DNA of 64,000 nt, from contig NZ_CP109130.1 of the NCBI RefSeq assembly GCF_035917975.1, positions 5,828,001-5,892,000 on the forward strand, written 5' to 3'. The DNA is from Streptosporangium sp. NBC_01756 (lineage in GTDB: Bacteria > Actinomycetota > Actinomycetes > Streptosporangiales > Streptosporangiaceae). This document shows positions 24,807 to 33,318 of the stretch, piece after piece. A program made the position numbers and the translations under genes. The notes beneath the pieces were generated by a model. The model was not told where the DNA came from and did not search any database. It worked only from the letters and a program-made list of their open reading frames with translations. Numbering within the stretch: position 1 is the first letter of the stretch; each line of letters begins with the position of its first letter.

Positions 24807-27800
24807 ATGCGTCAACAATTGAGACCCCTCGACTTCCTGGGCCGGATCAAGGTCAAGCTCGGCCTGGTGATCCTGCTGGCCGTGGTGGCGGCGTTCGTCG
24901 TCAACGAGGTCGGCATCAACGCCGGATACTCGCGCAACGTGCGGGTCGCGGTGGCCGTGGTGCTGGCCCTGATCATGGTGCAGCTCCTCGCCCGGGGGAT
25001 GACCAAGCCGCTGCGCGAGATGGCCGCCGCCGCGCAGACCATCGCCAAGGGCCGCTACGGCCTGCGGGTCGCCGCCACCTCCCGTGACGAGGTCGGGGAG
25101 CTCGCCCGGGCCTTCAACGCGATGGCGGCCGACCTGGGCGAGGTGGACCGGCAGCGGCGCGAGCTGGTGGCCAACGTCAGCCACGAACTCCGCACGCCGA
25201 TCACCGCGCTCCGGGCGGTGCTGGAGAACATGGTGGACGGTGTCTCGGCACCCGACCAGGCGACGCTGGAGACGGCGCTGGCCCAGGCGGAGCGGCTCGG
25301 CCGGCTGGTCGCCCAGCTGCTGGACCTGTCCCGGCTGGAGTCGGGGGCCCGGCTGATCGAGCTGGAGGACGTCGAGCTCGGTCCGCTGTGCGACCAGGCG
25401 CTGCGGGAGGCCGTACTGGCCAGGGACGGGGTCACGGCCCGTTGCGAGGTGGCCGCGGAGCTGAACGTCCGCGCCGACCCCGACCTGCTGGCACAGGTGC
25501 TGGCGAACCTGCTGGACAACGCGGTGCGGCACAGCCCCGACGGCGGGGTCGTGGTGCTGGCCGCGGTCGCGGCGGGAGAGGGGGTACGGCTGCGCGTCAC
25601 CGACGAGGGACCGGGCATCCCGGCGGAGGACCGGGCACGGGCCTTCGAGCGCTTCTCCCGGCTCGACGCGGGCAGGGCAGCCGACGACGGGGGCGCCGGT
25701 CTCGGCCTCGCCATCACCAAGGAGATCGTCGAGCTGCACGGCGGCTCCGTCCATGTCGAAGAAGGCGCCGGCTGCCGTATCGCCGTCGACCTCCCAGGAA
25801 GGATCACGATGGACGACCCGGACACACCCGACCCCTCCACGACCCCTCCCGTGCAGGAGGCGCCGCCCTTCGAGACGCCCGGGTCCGTGCCGGACCTCTC
25901 CGGAGTAGTCGGGCATGCGGGCGTCCCGGCACCGTCCGCATCCGATGCGCCCGATCCGGAGCCCCGCCGCGCGGACGCCGTCGTGCCCTCCGCCGGGAAG
26001 GCCGCCACCGTGGAGCCGGTCCGCTCGGACACTCCCGAGACCGCCCACCCGGATGCCGCTCCCACGCCGGCCCGGCAGGCCGCCGCGGAGCCGGTGCCCT
26101 CCGGGCACGCCCCCGCTCCGGTGCCGGGCGAGGTCGAGGCGGCCCCGCCCGTCCCGCACCCCGTCCCCGCCTTCCCTCCCGTGCCCGTGCTCCGCGGTTC
26201 GCCCGCTCAGCCGCCGGTGCGCAACTGGGGTGCGGCGTTCCTCGGGGTCGTCGTCGGTGGTCTCATCGGCCTGCTGGGCGCCGTGGTGCCGGCTTTCGTC
26301 CTCATCTCGGTGGCTCCCCTGCTGGGCATGCTGGCCGGAGTGCTCATCCTCGCGGCCGGGGCGTTCGTCGGTACGGTCATCGGCGCCACCACTCCTCCGG
26401 CGTCCGGCGGAGCATGGGGGCGCGGCGACCCGCTCGCCCACCTCCCTTCGGCGTATTCGCAGCGCCCGGCCATACGGGTCCGGGAGACCGTGGCGGCCGG
26501 AGGCGCGGTGGCCGGAGGCGCGGTGGCCGGAGGCGCGGCGGGCGAGGCCCTGCGGCGGCCGGAAGGCGGCGGTGACGTGGTGGGGCGGAGGGGCGTGGCC
26601 GTCGAGGAGGGCGACGCCCGCCATCCGGCCGGGCCGCAGGAGGGCGGGCGGCCGTCGCGGGAACCGGGAGACGCCCCCCGGCTCCAGGGGAACGACGGCC
26701 TGCCGCCGGGGGGTTACGTGGCACCGCCGGTGTTTCCCCGGCCGGAGCTGCCGGTCAGTCCCCGATGGGTGGTGCCGGTGTGCGCCGCCGCCGGGCTCCT
26801 CGCCGCGTTCCTCCTGCCGGACAGCGCGATGGGTCTGGGGTTCGTGCTGGTCGCCGTCGCCATGGGGTCGGCGGTACTGCCGATCGTGCGCCGGAGGATC
26901 ACCCCGTGGTCGGTGACACTGGGAGTGATCGCGTACGGGCTGGTCGCGGTGGCGGTGTTCAGGGACGCGGACTGGCTCGTCGGGCCGCTCCTGCTGGCCG
27001 GGTTCCTGCTGGCCGCGCTCGCCGTGTCGGGGGCCGGGCGGGGCTGGCTCGCCGTGGCCAGAGGCGGGGCGTCGGTGCTGCTGGGGCTGCTGCCGGTGCC
27101 GTGGTTCCTGGCGGCGCAGGTGAGGACGGGGAGGGTGCCGCTGCGCCGGCGGATGGTGCCCGTGCTGCTGGGCGGCGGCCTGACCGTCGTGCTGGTGGTG
27201 GTCTTCGGGGCGCTGTTCGCCTCGGCGGACGCGGTCTTCGCCAACACGGTCGAGCAGCTGTTCGCCGGTCAGGACTGGGCGGCGTCGGTGCCGCTGAGAG
27301 TCCTGCTGTTCGTGGTCTTCGGGGCCCTGGTCGCCTCGGCCGCGCTGGTGGGCCTGCGGCCGGTGGCCGATCCGGACACCCCCGGCCTGCGGCTCAGGGT
27401 GAGCCGTGGTCTCTGGGTGACCCCCCTCGTCGCGCTCAACCTCCTGTTCGCCGTGTTCGTGGGGATGCAGCTGACAGTGCTGTTCGGCGATTCCCGGTGG
27501 GTGGACTCGGCCACCGGGCTGACCTACGCCGAGTACGCTCGCTCGGGGTTCTTCCAGCTCGTCGTGGTCAGCGTGTTCGTGCTGGCGATCGTGGCGGTCG
27601 CCTCGGGGGCGCTCCGGCTCACCGGACGCGACCGGTGGCTGATGGCCGGGCTGCTCGGCCTGCTCTGCGCGTTGACCCTGGTGATCCTGGCCTCCGCGCT
27701 GCACCGGCTGGACCTGTACGTCGAAGTCTACGGATTCTCCCGGCTGCGAGCCTCGGTCGAGGCGGCCATCTGGTGGCTGGGCGGGGTCTTCGTGCTGGTC

Positions 27801-28244
27801 CTGATCGCCGGCGCGGTACGGCTGGCGCGGCGCGGGGGCGCCGGGTGGTTCCCCAGGACCCTCGTCGCGATGACGGGCGTCGCGCTGCTGGCGTTCGCGG
27901 TGTGGAACCCGGACCTACGGGTCGCGGAGACCCAGCTCACCGTCCGGGGCGTGCAGCAGATCGACCGGGAGTACCTGGGCGACCTCGGGGCGGAGGCCGT
28001 ACCGGCGCTGGACCGGCTGCCCGAACCGTCCCGCAGCTGCGTGCTGCGGGACGTGGTCCTGGCCAACGACCTGCGGTCACCCGACGCCTGGAACGGCTGG
28101 AACCTCGCCCGGCAGCGGGCGCGGGAACTGCTCGACCGGCGGCCGGTGCTCGAAAACATCACGTGCGTCCAGGAGCCCTCCCGGCTGTACCTCCCTTCCC
28201 AGGACTGGGGATCGCAGCGCACCCGGCCGACCTTGAGTGATTGA
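24807..28244 (+). CDS. Histidine kinase fused to a DUF4173 multi-pass membrane protein
   Basis: 1145 residues in a single frame. Residues 1-334 form a complete sensor kinase: two membrane helices separated by only about 10 outside residues, HAMP (about 65-118), H-box VANVSHELRTPITALR (His about 130), N-box LANLLDNAVRHSPDG, DEGPGIP, GAGLGLAITKEIV. A Pro/Ala-rich acidic linker follows (about 335-465), then two helices (466-530), another low-complexity stretch containing AGGAVAGGAVAGGAAG, and a DUF4173 region (about 650-1110) with roughly ten more helices. Inside the gene, AGGAAGGA at 25796-25803 is followed after 5 nt by ATG at 25809, in frame, exactly where the linker begins. So the second half may also be made separately, or a lost stop codon has fused two genes. 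The short sensor loop suggests the DUF4173 part supplies or controls the signal (inference). Confidence 0.9.
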   Translation: MRQQLRPLDFLGRIKVKLGLVILLAVVAAFVVNEVGINAGYSRNVRVAVAVVLALIMVQLLARGMTKPLREMAAAAQTIAKGRYGLRVAATSRDEVGELARAFNAMAADLGEVDRQRRELVANVSHELRTPITALRAVLENMVDGVSAPDQATLETALAQAERLGRLVAQLLDLSRLESGARLIELEDVELGPLCDQALREAVLARDGVTARCEVAAELNVRADPDLLAQVLANLLDNAVRHSPDGGVVVLAAVAAGEGVRLRVTDEGPGIPAEDRARAFERFSRLDAGRAADDGGAGLGLAITKEIVELHGGSVHVEEGAGCRIAVDLPGRITMDDPDTPDPSTTPPVQEAPPFETPGSVPDLSGVVGHAGVPAPSASDAPDPEPRRADAVVPSAGKAATVEPVRSDTPETAHPDAAPTPARQAAAEPVPSGHAPAPVPGEVEAAPPVPHPVPAFPPVPVLRGSPAQPPVRNWGAAFLGVVVGGLIGLLGAVVPAFVLISVAPLLGMLAGVLILAAGAFVGTVIGATTPPASGGAWGRGDPLAHLPSAYSQRPAIRVRETVAAGGAVAGGAVAGGAAGEALRRPEGGGDVVGRRGVAVEEGDARHPAGPQEGGRPSREPGDAPRLQGNDGLPPGGYVAPPVFPRPELPVSPRWVVPVCAAAGLLAAFLLPDSAMGLGFVLVAVAMGSAVLPIVRRRITPWSVTLGVIAYGLVAVAVFRDADWLVGPLLLAGFLLAALAVSGAGRGWLAVARGGASVLLGLLPVPWFLAAQVRTGRVPLRRRMVPVLLGGGLTVVLVVVFGALFASADAVFANTVEQLFAGQDWAASVPLRVLLFVVFGALVASAALVGLRPVADPDTPGLRLRVSRGLWVTPLVALNLLFAVFVGMQLTVLFGDSRWVDSATGLTYAEYARSGFFQLVVVSVFVLAIVAVASGALRLTGRDRWLMAGLLGLLCALTLVILASALHRLDLYVEVYGFSRLRASVEAAIWWLGGVFVLVLIAGAVRLARRGGAGWFPRTLVAMTGVALLAFAVWNPDLRVAETQLTVRGVQQIDREYLGDLGAEAVPALDRLPEPSRSCVLRDVVLANDLRSPDAWNGWNLARQRARELLDRRPVLENITCVQEPSRLYLPSQDWGSQRTRPTLSD
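25796..25811 (+). promoter_or_regulatory. Internal ribosome-binding site and start codon within the kinase-DUF4173 frame
   Basis: AGGAAGGA, 5 nt spacer, ATG at 25809, at the junction between the end of the kinase ATPase domain (VDLPGRIT) and the linker (DDPDTPDPS). It is in frame with the long reading frame and would give an 811-residue DUF4173 protein. Confidence 0.6.
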
Positions 28245-28252
28245 ATTCGACC

Positions 28253-29776
28253 ATGTCATTCGATGTGGTGATCACGGGCGGCCGGGTGCTGGACGGCACC
28301 GGCGCTCCGGCCTTCCGGGCGGATGTCGGCATCACCGGAGACCGGATCGCCGCGGTGGGCCGGCTGGGCGGCGCGGAGGCCGCGACGGTGATCGACGCGT
28401 CCGGCCGGCACGTCATGCCCGGTCTGGTCGACTGCCACGCCCACGGGGACGCCCTGGTGTTCGACCAGGAGGTGCAGCTCGCCGCGCTCCGCCAGGGCGT
28501 GACCACATTCGTCCTCGGCCAGGACGGCCTGTCCTTCGCGCCCGCCTCCACCCCGGCGACCTTCGCCTACGCCACGCGCTACTTCGCCGCCGTGAACGGA
28601 ACCCACCCGTCGGCCGACGGCCCGATCAGCGTCCGGGAGCTGCTGACCGGCTACGACCGGGCAACCGCGCTGAACACCGCCTACCTGCTGCCGCACGGCA
28701 CGATCCGCTACGACGTGATGGGCGCCGCCGAGCGGGCCGCGTCCCCCGCGGAGCTGGCCCGCATGCTCGCCCATGTCGAGCGCGGCCTGGCGGAGGGGGC
28801 CGTGGGCCTGTCGACCGGCCTGGAGTACGCCCCGGGGCGCTACGCGGACGCCGGGGAGATCGCCGCGCTCTGTGCGCCGCTGGGCGGCCTGCCGTACGTG
28901 ACGCACATGCGCGGGTACGGCGCGCAGGCGGGAACGGGCATGGCCGAGGTGACGGACATCGCCCGGCGGTCGGGTGCCGCCGTGCACGTCTCGCACTACC
29001 ACGGTCCGGCGTCGGCCCTGCTGCCGCTGATGGACCAGGCCCGCCTCGACGGGCTTGACGTCACCTTCGACACCTACCCCTACCTGCGGGGCAGCACCAT
29101 CCTGGCGATGGTGGCGCTGCCCTCGTGGATCCCCGCCGCCGACACCGTCCGGGCACTGGAACTGCTGGAGTCCGAGCCGGTCGAGTGGGACCCGGCGATC
29201 TGGCCGAGGATCACCCTCTCGCACGTGCCCGGCGCCGAGTGGGCCGAGGGGCTGTCGCTCCCGGCCGCCGCCGCCGAGGCGGGGGTCGAGCCGGGCGAGT
29301 TCTGCCGTCGTGTCCTGATCGACACCAGGCTGGAGGCCGGCTGTGTGACGGCCCGTCCCGACGAGGGCCCCGAGGGTGAGGAGTCGGTCCGCGCGATCCT
29401 GCGCCACCCGTGCCACACGGGCGGCTCCGACGGCATCTACGTCGGTGGTCACCCCCACCCCCGGGGCTACGGCGCGTTCGCCCGGATGCTGGGCCACCAC
29501 GTCCGCGCGACCGGGGACTGGACGCTGGAGCAGGCCGTCGTCCATCTCTCCTCCCACCCGGCCCGCCGCTTCGCCCTCGCCGGCCGGGGCCTGGTCCGCG
29601 CCGGGCAGACCGCCGACCTCGTCGTCCTCGACGCGGCGGAGATCTCCGACCGGGCCACCTACGCCGCCCCGCGCACCCTGGCCACCGGCGTCGACGACGT
29701 CCTCGTGTCCGGCGTCCCCGTCCTCACCGGAGGAAAGCTCACCGGAGCCACCCCCGGACGGGCACTGCGCCCCTGA
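28253..29776 (+). CDS. N-acyl-D-amino-acid deacylase (D-aminoacylase type amidohydrolase)
   Basis: 507-residue metal-dependent amidohydrolase that hydrolyses N-acyl-D-amino acids to free D-amino acids. The early motif GRHVMPGLVDCHAHGD supplies H-x-H metal ligands (about residues 58-64). THMRGYG and VHVSHYHG supply further His residues, and SDGIYVGGHPHPRGYGAFARML near residue 395 is the conserved catalytic Asp region. The end LVRAGQTADLVVLD is typical of the family. The ATG at 28253 lies only 8 nt after the kinase-fusion stop, so it may share its transcript. The next two genes encode enzymes that would consume its product. Confidence 0.9.
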   Translation: MSFDVVITGGRVLDGTGAPAFRADVGITGDRIAAVGRLGGAEAATVIDASGRHVMPGLVDCHAHGDALVFDQEVQLAALRQGVTTFVLGQDGLSFAPASTPATFAYATRYFAAVNGTHPSADGPISVRELLTGYDRATALNTAYLLPHGTIRYDVMGAAERAASPAELARMLAHVERGLAEGAVGLSTGLEYAPGRYADAGEIAALCAPLGGLPYVTHMRGYGAQAGTGMAEVTDIARRSGAAVHVSHYHGPASALLPLMDQARLDGLDVTFDTYPYLRGSTILAMVALPSWIPAADTVRALELLESEPVEWDPAIWPRITLSHVPGAEWAEGLSLPAAAAEAGVEPGEFCRRVLIDTRLEAGCVTARPDEGPEGEESVRAILRHPCHTGGSDGIYVGGHPHPRGYGAFARMLGHHVRATGDWTLEQAVVHLSSHPARRFALAGRGLVRAGQTADLVVLDAAEISDRATYAAPRTLATGVDDVLVSGVPVLTGGKLTGATPGRALRP

Positions 29777-29814
29777 GGATAGGGTCCTCCAAGGCGACCG
29801 GAGAGGGGCGTGGG

Positions 29815-30924
29815 TTGAAGGGGATCGTGGACCCCGGCGGTGCCGTGGGATCGTCGCTGTTCGGCGGGGCGTTCACCTTCCCCGTGATGGTGGCGCACCG
29901 CGGCGCGCTGGAGCACAACATCGCGACGCTCGCGGCCTTCGCCAGGGAGTACGGCCTGATCTTGGTCCCGCACGCCAAGACGACCATGTCACCCGAGCTG
30001 GTCCGGGCCCAGCTCGCCGCGGGCGCCTGGGGGCTGACGGCCGCCACTCCCAGCCAGGCGCTCACGCTGCGCGAGTTCGGCGTCTCCCGGATCCTCCTGG
30101 CCAACCAGGTCTTCGACCCGGCGGGCCTCGACGCGCTGGCGGCCTGGCTCGACGAGGAGCCGTCGGCCGAGTTCCTGTGTTTCGTGGACTCGGTGGCCGG
30201 GGTGGAGACGCTGTCCGCGCACGCGGGGCGCAGGCCGTTCCGGGTGCTGGCCGAGCTCGGGCACGAGGGCGGACGGGGCGGCAGCCGCACGCTCGACCAC
30301 CTGCTGGGGGTCGCCTCGGCGGCGCAGGCGGCGGACGGTGTGGAGCTCGCGGGCGTCGCCGGGTACGAAGGGTCGCTGGGGTCGGCCGCCGAGGTACGGG
30401 CCTACCTGCACCGGCTGCTGGAGGCCCTTGAGCATCTGCGGGTGCGCGACCCGATCCTGTCGGTGGGCGGCAGCCAGTGGTTCGACGTGATCGGCCGGGA
30501 GCTCGCCGCCTGCCAGGCCAGGATCATGTTGCGCAGCGGCGCCTACGTCTCCCACGACGACGGCTACTACCGCGAGCGCACGCCGTACACCCGGATCGAG
30601 GGCGAGCTGCGGCCCGCCCTGGAGATCTGGGCGCACGTGCTGAGCGTTCCCGAGCCGGGCCTGGCCGTCGTCGGGTTCGGCAAGCGGGACGCCCCCTTCG
30701 ACGAGGGGCTGCCGGTGCCGCGCGGGGCCGTCGCGGACGCCGTGGTGCTCAAGGTCCAGGACCAGCACGCCGTCCTGCGGCTCGCCCCGGGGTCGCCGGT
30801 CAAGCCCGGGGACCTGGTCTCCTTCGGCATCTCCCATCCGTGCACCGCTTTCGACAAGTGGCGGGTCATGCCGGTGGTGGACGACGACTATGTGGTCGTC
30901 GACCTGATAACGACTTCGTTCTAG
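29815..30924 (+). CDS. D-serine dehydratase-like / amino acid deaminase (alanine racemase fold)
   Basis: 369-residue PLP enzyme of the fold-type III group (alanine racemase N-terminal domain) with a D-serine dehydratase-like C-terminal domain. The PLP lysine is in LVPHAKTTMSPEL (about residue 58). GGSQWFDV and LRSGAYVSHDDGYY match the barrel, and the C-terminal SHPCTAFDKW contains the His and Cys that bind zinc in eukaryotic-type D-serine dehydratases. It should eliminate water or ammonia from D-Ser or D-Thr-like substrates, giving an enamine/imine. The TTG at 29815 has AGGGG at good spacing. D-threonine aldolase is a possible alternative. It lies between the deacylase and RidA genes. Confidence 0.85.
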   Translation: MKGIVDPGGAVGSSLFGGAFTFPVMVAHRGALEHNIATLAAFAREYGLILVPHAKTTMSPELVRAQLAAGAWGLTAATPSQALTLREFGVSRILLANQVFDPAGLDALAAWLDEEPSAEFLCFVDSVAGVETLSAHAGRRPFRVLAELGHEGGRGGSRTLDHLLGVASAAQAADGVELAGVAGYEGSLGSAAEVRAYLHRLLEALEHLRVRDPILSVGGSQWFDVIGRELAACQARIMLRSGAYVSHDDGYYRERTPYTRIEGELRPALEIWAHVLSVPEPGLAVVGFGKRDAPFDEGLPVPRGAVADAVVLKVQDQHAVLRLAPGSPVKPGDLVSFGISHPCTAFDKWRVMPVVDDDYVVVDLITTSF

Positions 30925-30927
30925 TTC

Positions 30928-30957
30928 GTTTGATCCCTACAAGTTTGATCCCTACAA
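30928..30957 (+). repeat. 15-bp perfect tandem duplication upstream of the RidA gene
   Basis: GTTTGATCCCTACAA occurs twice back to back (30928-30942, 30943-30957). The second copy runs directly into the ribosome-binding site AAGGAG of the next gene, so the duplication lengthens the leader without touching the site. Confidence 0.85.
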
Positions 30958-30968
30958 GGAGTGGTGAG

Positions 30969-31355
30969 ATGAGCGGCAAGCAGGAGCTGCTGACCGACGA
31001 GGGAGCGGCGCCGGTCGGCGCCTACTCCCAGGGCCTCGTGGTGGGCGACTTCGTCTACACCTCGGGTGCTGGCCCCCTGGACCCCACGACCGGCGAGGTC
31101 GTCGGGACCGACGTGGCCGAGCAGACCCACCAGGTGATGCGCAACCTCGGCGCGATCCTCGCCGTCCACGGCCTGGGCTTCGACGACGTGGTGAAGTCGA
31201 CCGTCCACCTGCAGCATCTCAAGCGTGACTTCGCCGCCTACAACGAGGCCTACAAGTCCTACTTCACCAAGCCGTACCCGGTCCGCACGACCGTCGGGTC
31301 CGACTTGATGGACATCCTGGTCGAGATCGACTTCGTGGCGTACAAGCCGCGTTAG
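30969..31355 (+). CDS. ridA: RidA family enamine/imine deaminase
   Basis: 128-residue RidA (YjgF/YER057c/UK114) protein that hydrolyses reactive 2-aminoacrylate-type imines from PLP enzymes to 2-keto acids plus ammonia. The signatures are PVGAYSQGLVVGDFVYTSGAGPLDP at the N-terminus (about 16-40), the conserved VRTTVGSDLMDILVEIDFVAY end with the catalytic Arg in the PVRTTV position. The ATG at 30969 has AAGGAG 7 nt upstream. Its place directly after a D-amino-acid dehydratase fits the job of clearing that enzyme's unstable product. Confidence 0.93.
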   Translation: MSGKQELLTDEGAAPVGAYSQGLVVGDFVYTSGAGPLDPTTGEVVGTDVAEQTHQVMRNLGAILAVHGLGFDDVVKSTVHLQHLKRDFAAYNEAYKSYFTKPYPVRTTVGSDLMDILVEIDFVAYKPR

Positions 31356-31386
31356 AGTCTGACCGACTGCGTGGGAGGGCGGCGGT

Positions 31387-32598
31387 TTGGACAGCTCGTT
31401 GTACGTCTATGTCGAGGACGTGCGGGGGGAGGGCCTGGAGGAGGTCCTTGACCGGGTCGCCGGATACGGCGTGGCGGGCGTGACCGTGGCGGCGGCCTGC
31501 CACGGCGCCCGTGACGTCACCCCGCACGGCGGATCCCGCGTGACGATCCGCAAGGACGGCGTGCACTTCGCTCCGCCCGAGGACCTGTTTCGCGGGCTCC
31601 GCCTGGTCCCACCCGTCCAGGAGGGCGCCGAACAGGAGCCGCTGGCGGCCCTGCGCCTGGCCACCGCCGCGCGTGGCCTGCGGCTGCACGGCTGGGCCGT
31701 CTTCCTGCGGAACGCCACGCTGGGCCTGGCCAACCCCGATGTGACGGTGCGCAACTGCTTCGGTGACCGCGGCTCGCCCGCCGACCTGTGCCCCTCCCAT
31801 CCGGACGTCCGCCGCTACGCCGTGGCGCTGGGCCGGGCGGTGGCCAGGCAGGGGGTGGACAGCGTGGTCGCCGAGGCGCTGCACTTCGCGACCTTCGGCC
31901 ACGGTCACCACCCCGAGCGCAGCTCCGTCCCGCTCGGGCCGATGGACGTCTTCCTGCTCGGCCTGTGCTTCTGCGACTTCTGCATGCGCCGCGCGTCCGA
32001 CCTGGGGGTCAAGGCCGAGGTGGCACGCGAGGAGTGCGCCAGGGTCGCGGGAGGCGTGCTCGACGGTGACTCGCCCGCGCAGGGCGAGGTGACCCGGGCC
32101 GCCCTGACCGCCTATGCCGGGCCCGAGGTGGTCGCCTACGCGCGGGCCCGCTCGGAGGTGGTGACCTCGCTGGTCTCGGAGGTTTCGACGGCCGTGGCCG
32201 CCGAGGGTTCCTCGATGGTCTTCCTCGACGCGACCGGCTGGTTCAAGGGCCAGGCCGACGGCCTGCCCTCGGCCGCGCTCGCCGCGCACGACTCGTGGCA
32301 GCTGGGCGTGGACCTGGTCGCCCTCGGCGACCTGGTGCCCTCACTCGGCGTGCTCGCCTACGCCCGCGACGCCGCCAGGGTCGCCGACGACGTGGGCGCC
32401 TACCGGCGTTCGACGGGCAGGCACCGGGAACTGCGGGTCGTGCTCCGGCCCGGACTGCCCGACACGGACTCGGCCGACCGGCTCGCCGCCAAGGTCCGCG
32501 CCGTCCGGGCCGCGGGCGGCGACGCGATCGACTTCTACGCCTACGGGCTCGTGCCGTACCCGGTGCTCGACCGCATCCCCGGCGCGCTCTCCGGCTGA
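31387..32598 (+). CDS. Unknown protein, probable TIM-barrel-like fold, in the D-amino-acid operon
   Basis: 403 residues, no family recognised with certainty. It begins TTG at 31387 after GGGAGGG, 31 bp behind ridA, so it is likely cotranscribed. The opening SSLYVYVEDVRGEGLEEVLDRVAGYGVAGVTVAA and the repeated alternation of beta-strands with Ala-rich helices suggest an (alpha/beta)8 barrel. The central LGLCFCDFCMRRASDLGV holds a C-x-C-x-x-C cluster that could bind metal, and EALHFATFGHGHHPERSS is His-rich. Late segments resemble glycoside-hydrolase-like barrels (LRPGLPDTDS, GGDAIDFYAYGLVPY). There is no signal peptide. It may act on the acyl or sugar part of the substrate, but this is a guess. 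Confidence 0.75.
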   Translation: MDSSLYVYVEDVRGEGLEEVLDRVAGYGVAGVTVAAACHGARDVTPHGGSRVTIRKDGVHFAPPEDLFRGLRLVPPVQEGAEQEPLAALRLATAARGLRLHGWAVFLRNATLGLANPDVTVRNCFGDRGSPADLCPSHPDVRRYAVALGRAVARQGVDSVVAEALHFATFGHGHHPERSSVPLGPMDVFLLGLCFCDFCMRRASDLGVKAEVAREECARVAGGVLDGDSPAQGEVTRAALTAYAGPEVVAYARARSEVVTSLVSEVSTAVAAEGSSMVFLDATGWFKGQADGLPSAALAAHDSWQLGVDLVALGDLVPSLGVLAYARDAARVADDVGAYRRSTGRHRELRVVLRPGLPDTDSADRLAAKVRAVRAAGGDAIDFYAYGLVPYPVLDRIPGALSG

Positions 32599-32695
32599 CT
32601 CATCCGTCTCACGGCCTGCCCATCAGTCGGCGAAGAGCGGCTCCGGCCAGGCCCGCGGAGGGCGTCCCGGGCTGGACCGATCTTGTGACGGCCGC

Positions 32696-33244
32696 TCAGG
32701 CCACGCCGTCGAGGACCGTCGCCACCGCCGCCGCGGCGAAGCCGTCGTCGAGGGGGAGCCCCCGGAAGACCGCGCGGAGCCACACCGCGCCGACGAGCAG
32801 ATCCATGATCAGCATGGGGTCGGCCGTGTCGCGCAGTTCGCCGCGCCGTCTCGCGCGGTCGAAGACGGCGCTCTCCCCGGCGAACCGGTCGGCGAAGAAG
32901 CGCTGGGCCGCCGTGGCGAGTTCTGGATGGTGTACGGCGGCGCCGAGTGCCGCCACCGCGACGTCGGCCGCCGGAGGTTGCGTGAGCAGCGCGATCACCC
33001 CGTTGACCAGCGCCTCCAGGTCCTTTCGCAGGCTGCCGGTGTCGGGCGGTGCCAGCGCGAGCAGGTCGGCTTCGACCAGCGCGGCGGCGAGCAGCGCGGC
33101 CTTGGACGGCCACCACCGGTAGATCGTGGTCTTGTTGACCCCCGACCGCTCGGCCACTCCCTCCACGGTCAGTCCCTCGTAGCCCTTGGCGGCGAGCAGT
33201 TCGAGCGTCGCGGAGAAGATCTGCTGTTCCTTGCGCGGTGCCAT
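32696..33244 (-). CDS. TetR family transcriptional repressor
   Basis: 182-residue regulator. The helix-turn-helix lies near residues 8-52: QIFSATLELLAAKGYEGLTVEGVAERSGVNKTTIYRWWPSKAALLAAAL, a textbook TetR N-terminus. The ATG at 33244 is chosen since homology starts there (MAPRKEQQ). It is divergent from an alpha/beta hydrolase gene 74 bp away, with a 20-bp palindrome in between that is very likely its operator. The C-terminal ligand domain shows nothing diagnostic. Confidence 0.92.
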   Translation of the reverse strand: MAPRKEQQIFSATLELLAAKGYEGLTVEGVAERSGVNKTTIYRWWPSKAALLAAALVEADLLALAPPDTGSLRKDLEALVNGVIALLTQPPAADVAVAALGAAVHHPELATAAQRFFADRFAGESAVFDRARRRGELRDTADPMLIMDLLVGAVWLRAVFRGLPLDDGFAAAAVATVLDGVA

Positions 33245-33256
33245 GAGCCAATGATA

Positions 33257-33276
33257 ACAACGCAACGGTGCGTTGT
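33257..33276. promoter_or_regulatory. Predicted TetR operator palindrome
   Basis: ACAACGCA-ACGG-TGCGTTGT, perfect 8-bp arms with a 4-bp centre, located 13 bp upstream of the regulator start in the divergent promoter region. Size and symmetry are typical of TetR operators. Confidence 0.7.
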
Positions 33277-33318
33277 GTTTCAATGGGCACGCCGTACCGT
33301 CACGCATGGAGGTCAGTG

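Noticed and set aside
24444..27704. Open minus-strand frame of over 1000 codons opposite the kinase-DUF4173 gene
   Set aside because: A GC-bias shadow: the translation is low-complexity Arg/Gly/His/Gln, lacks motifs, and the opposite strand carries clear kinase and membrane domains. The same applies to long antisense frames at 3543-6386, 34650-37388 and elsewhere.
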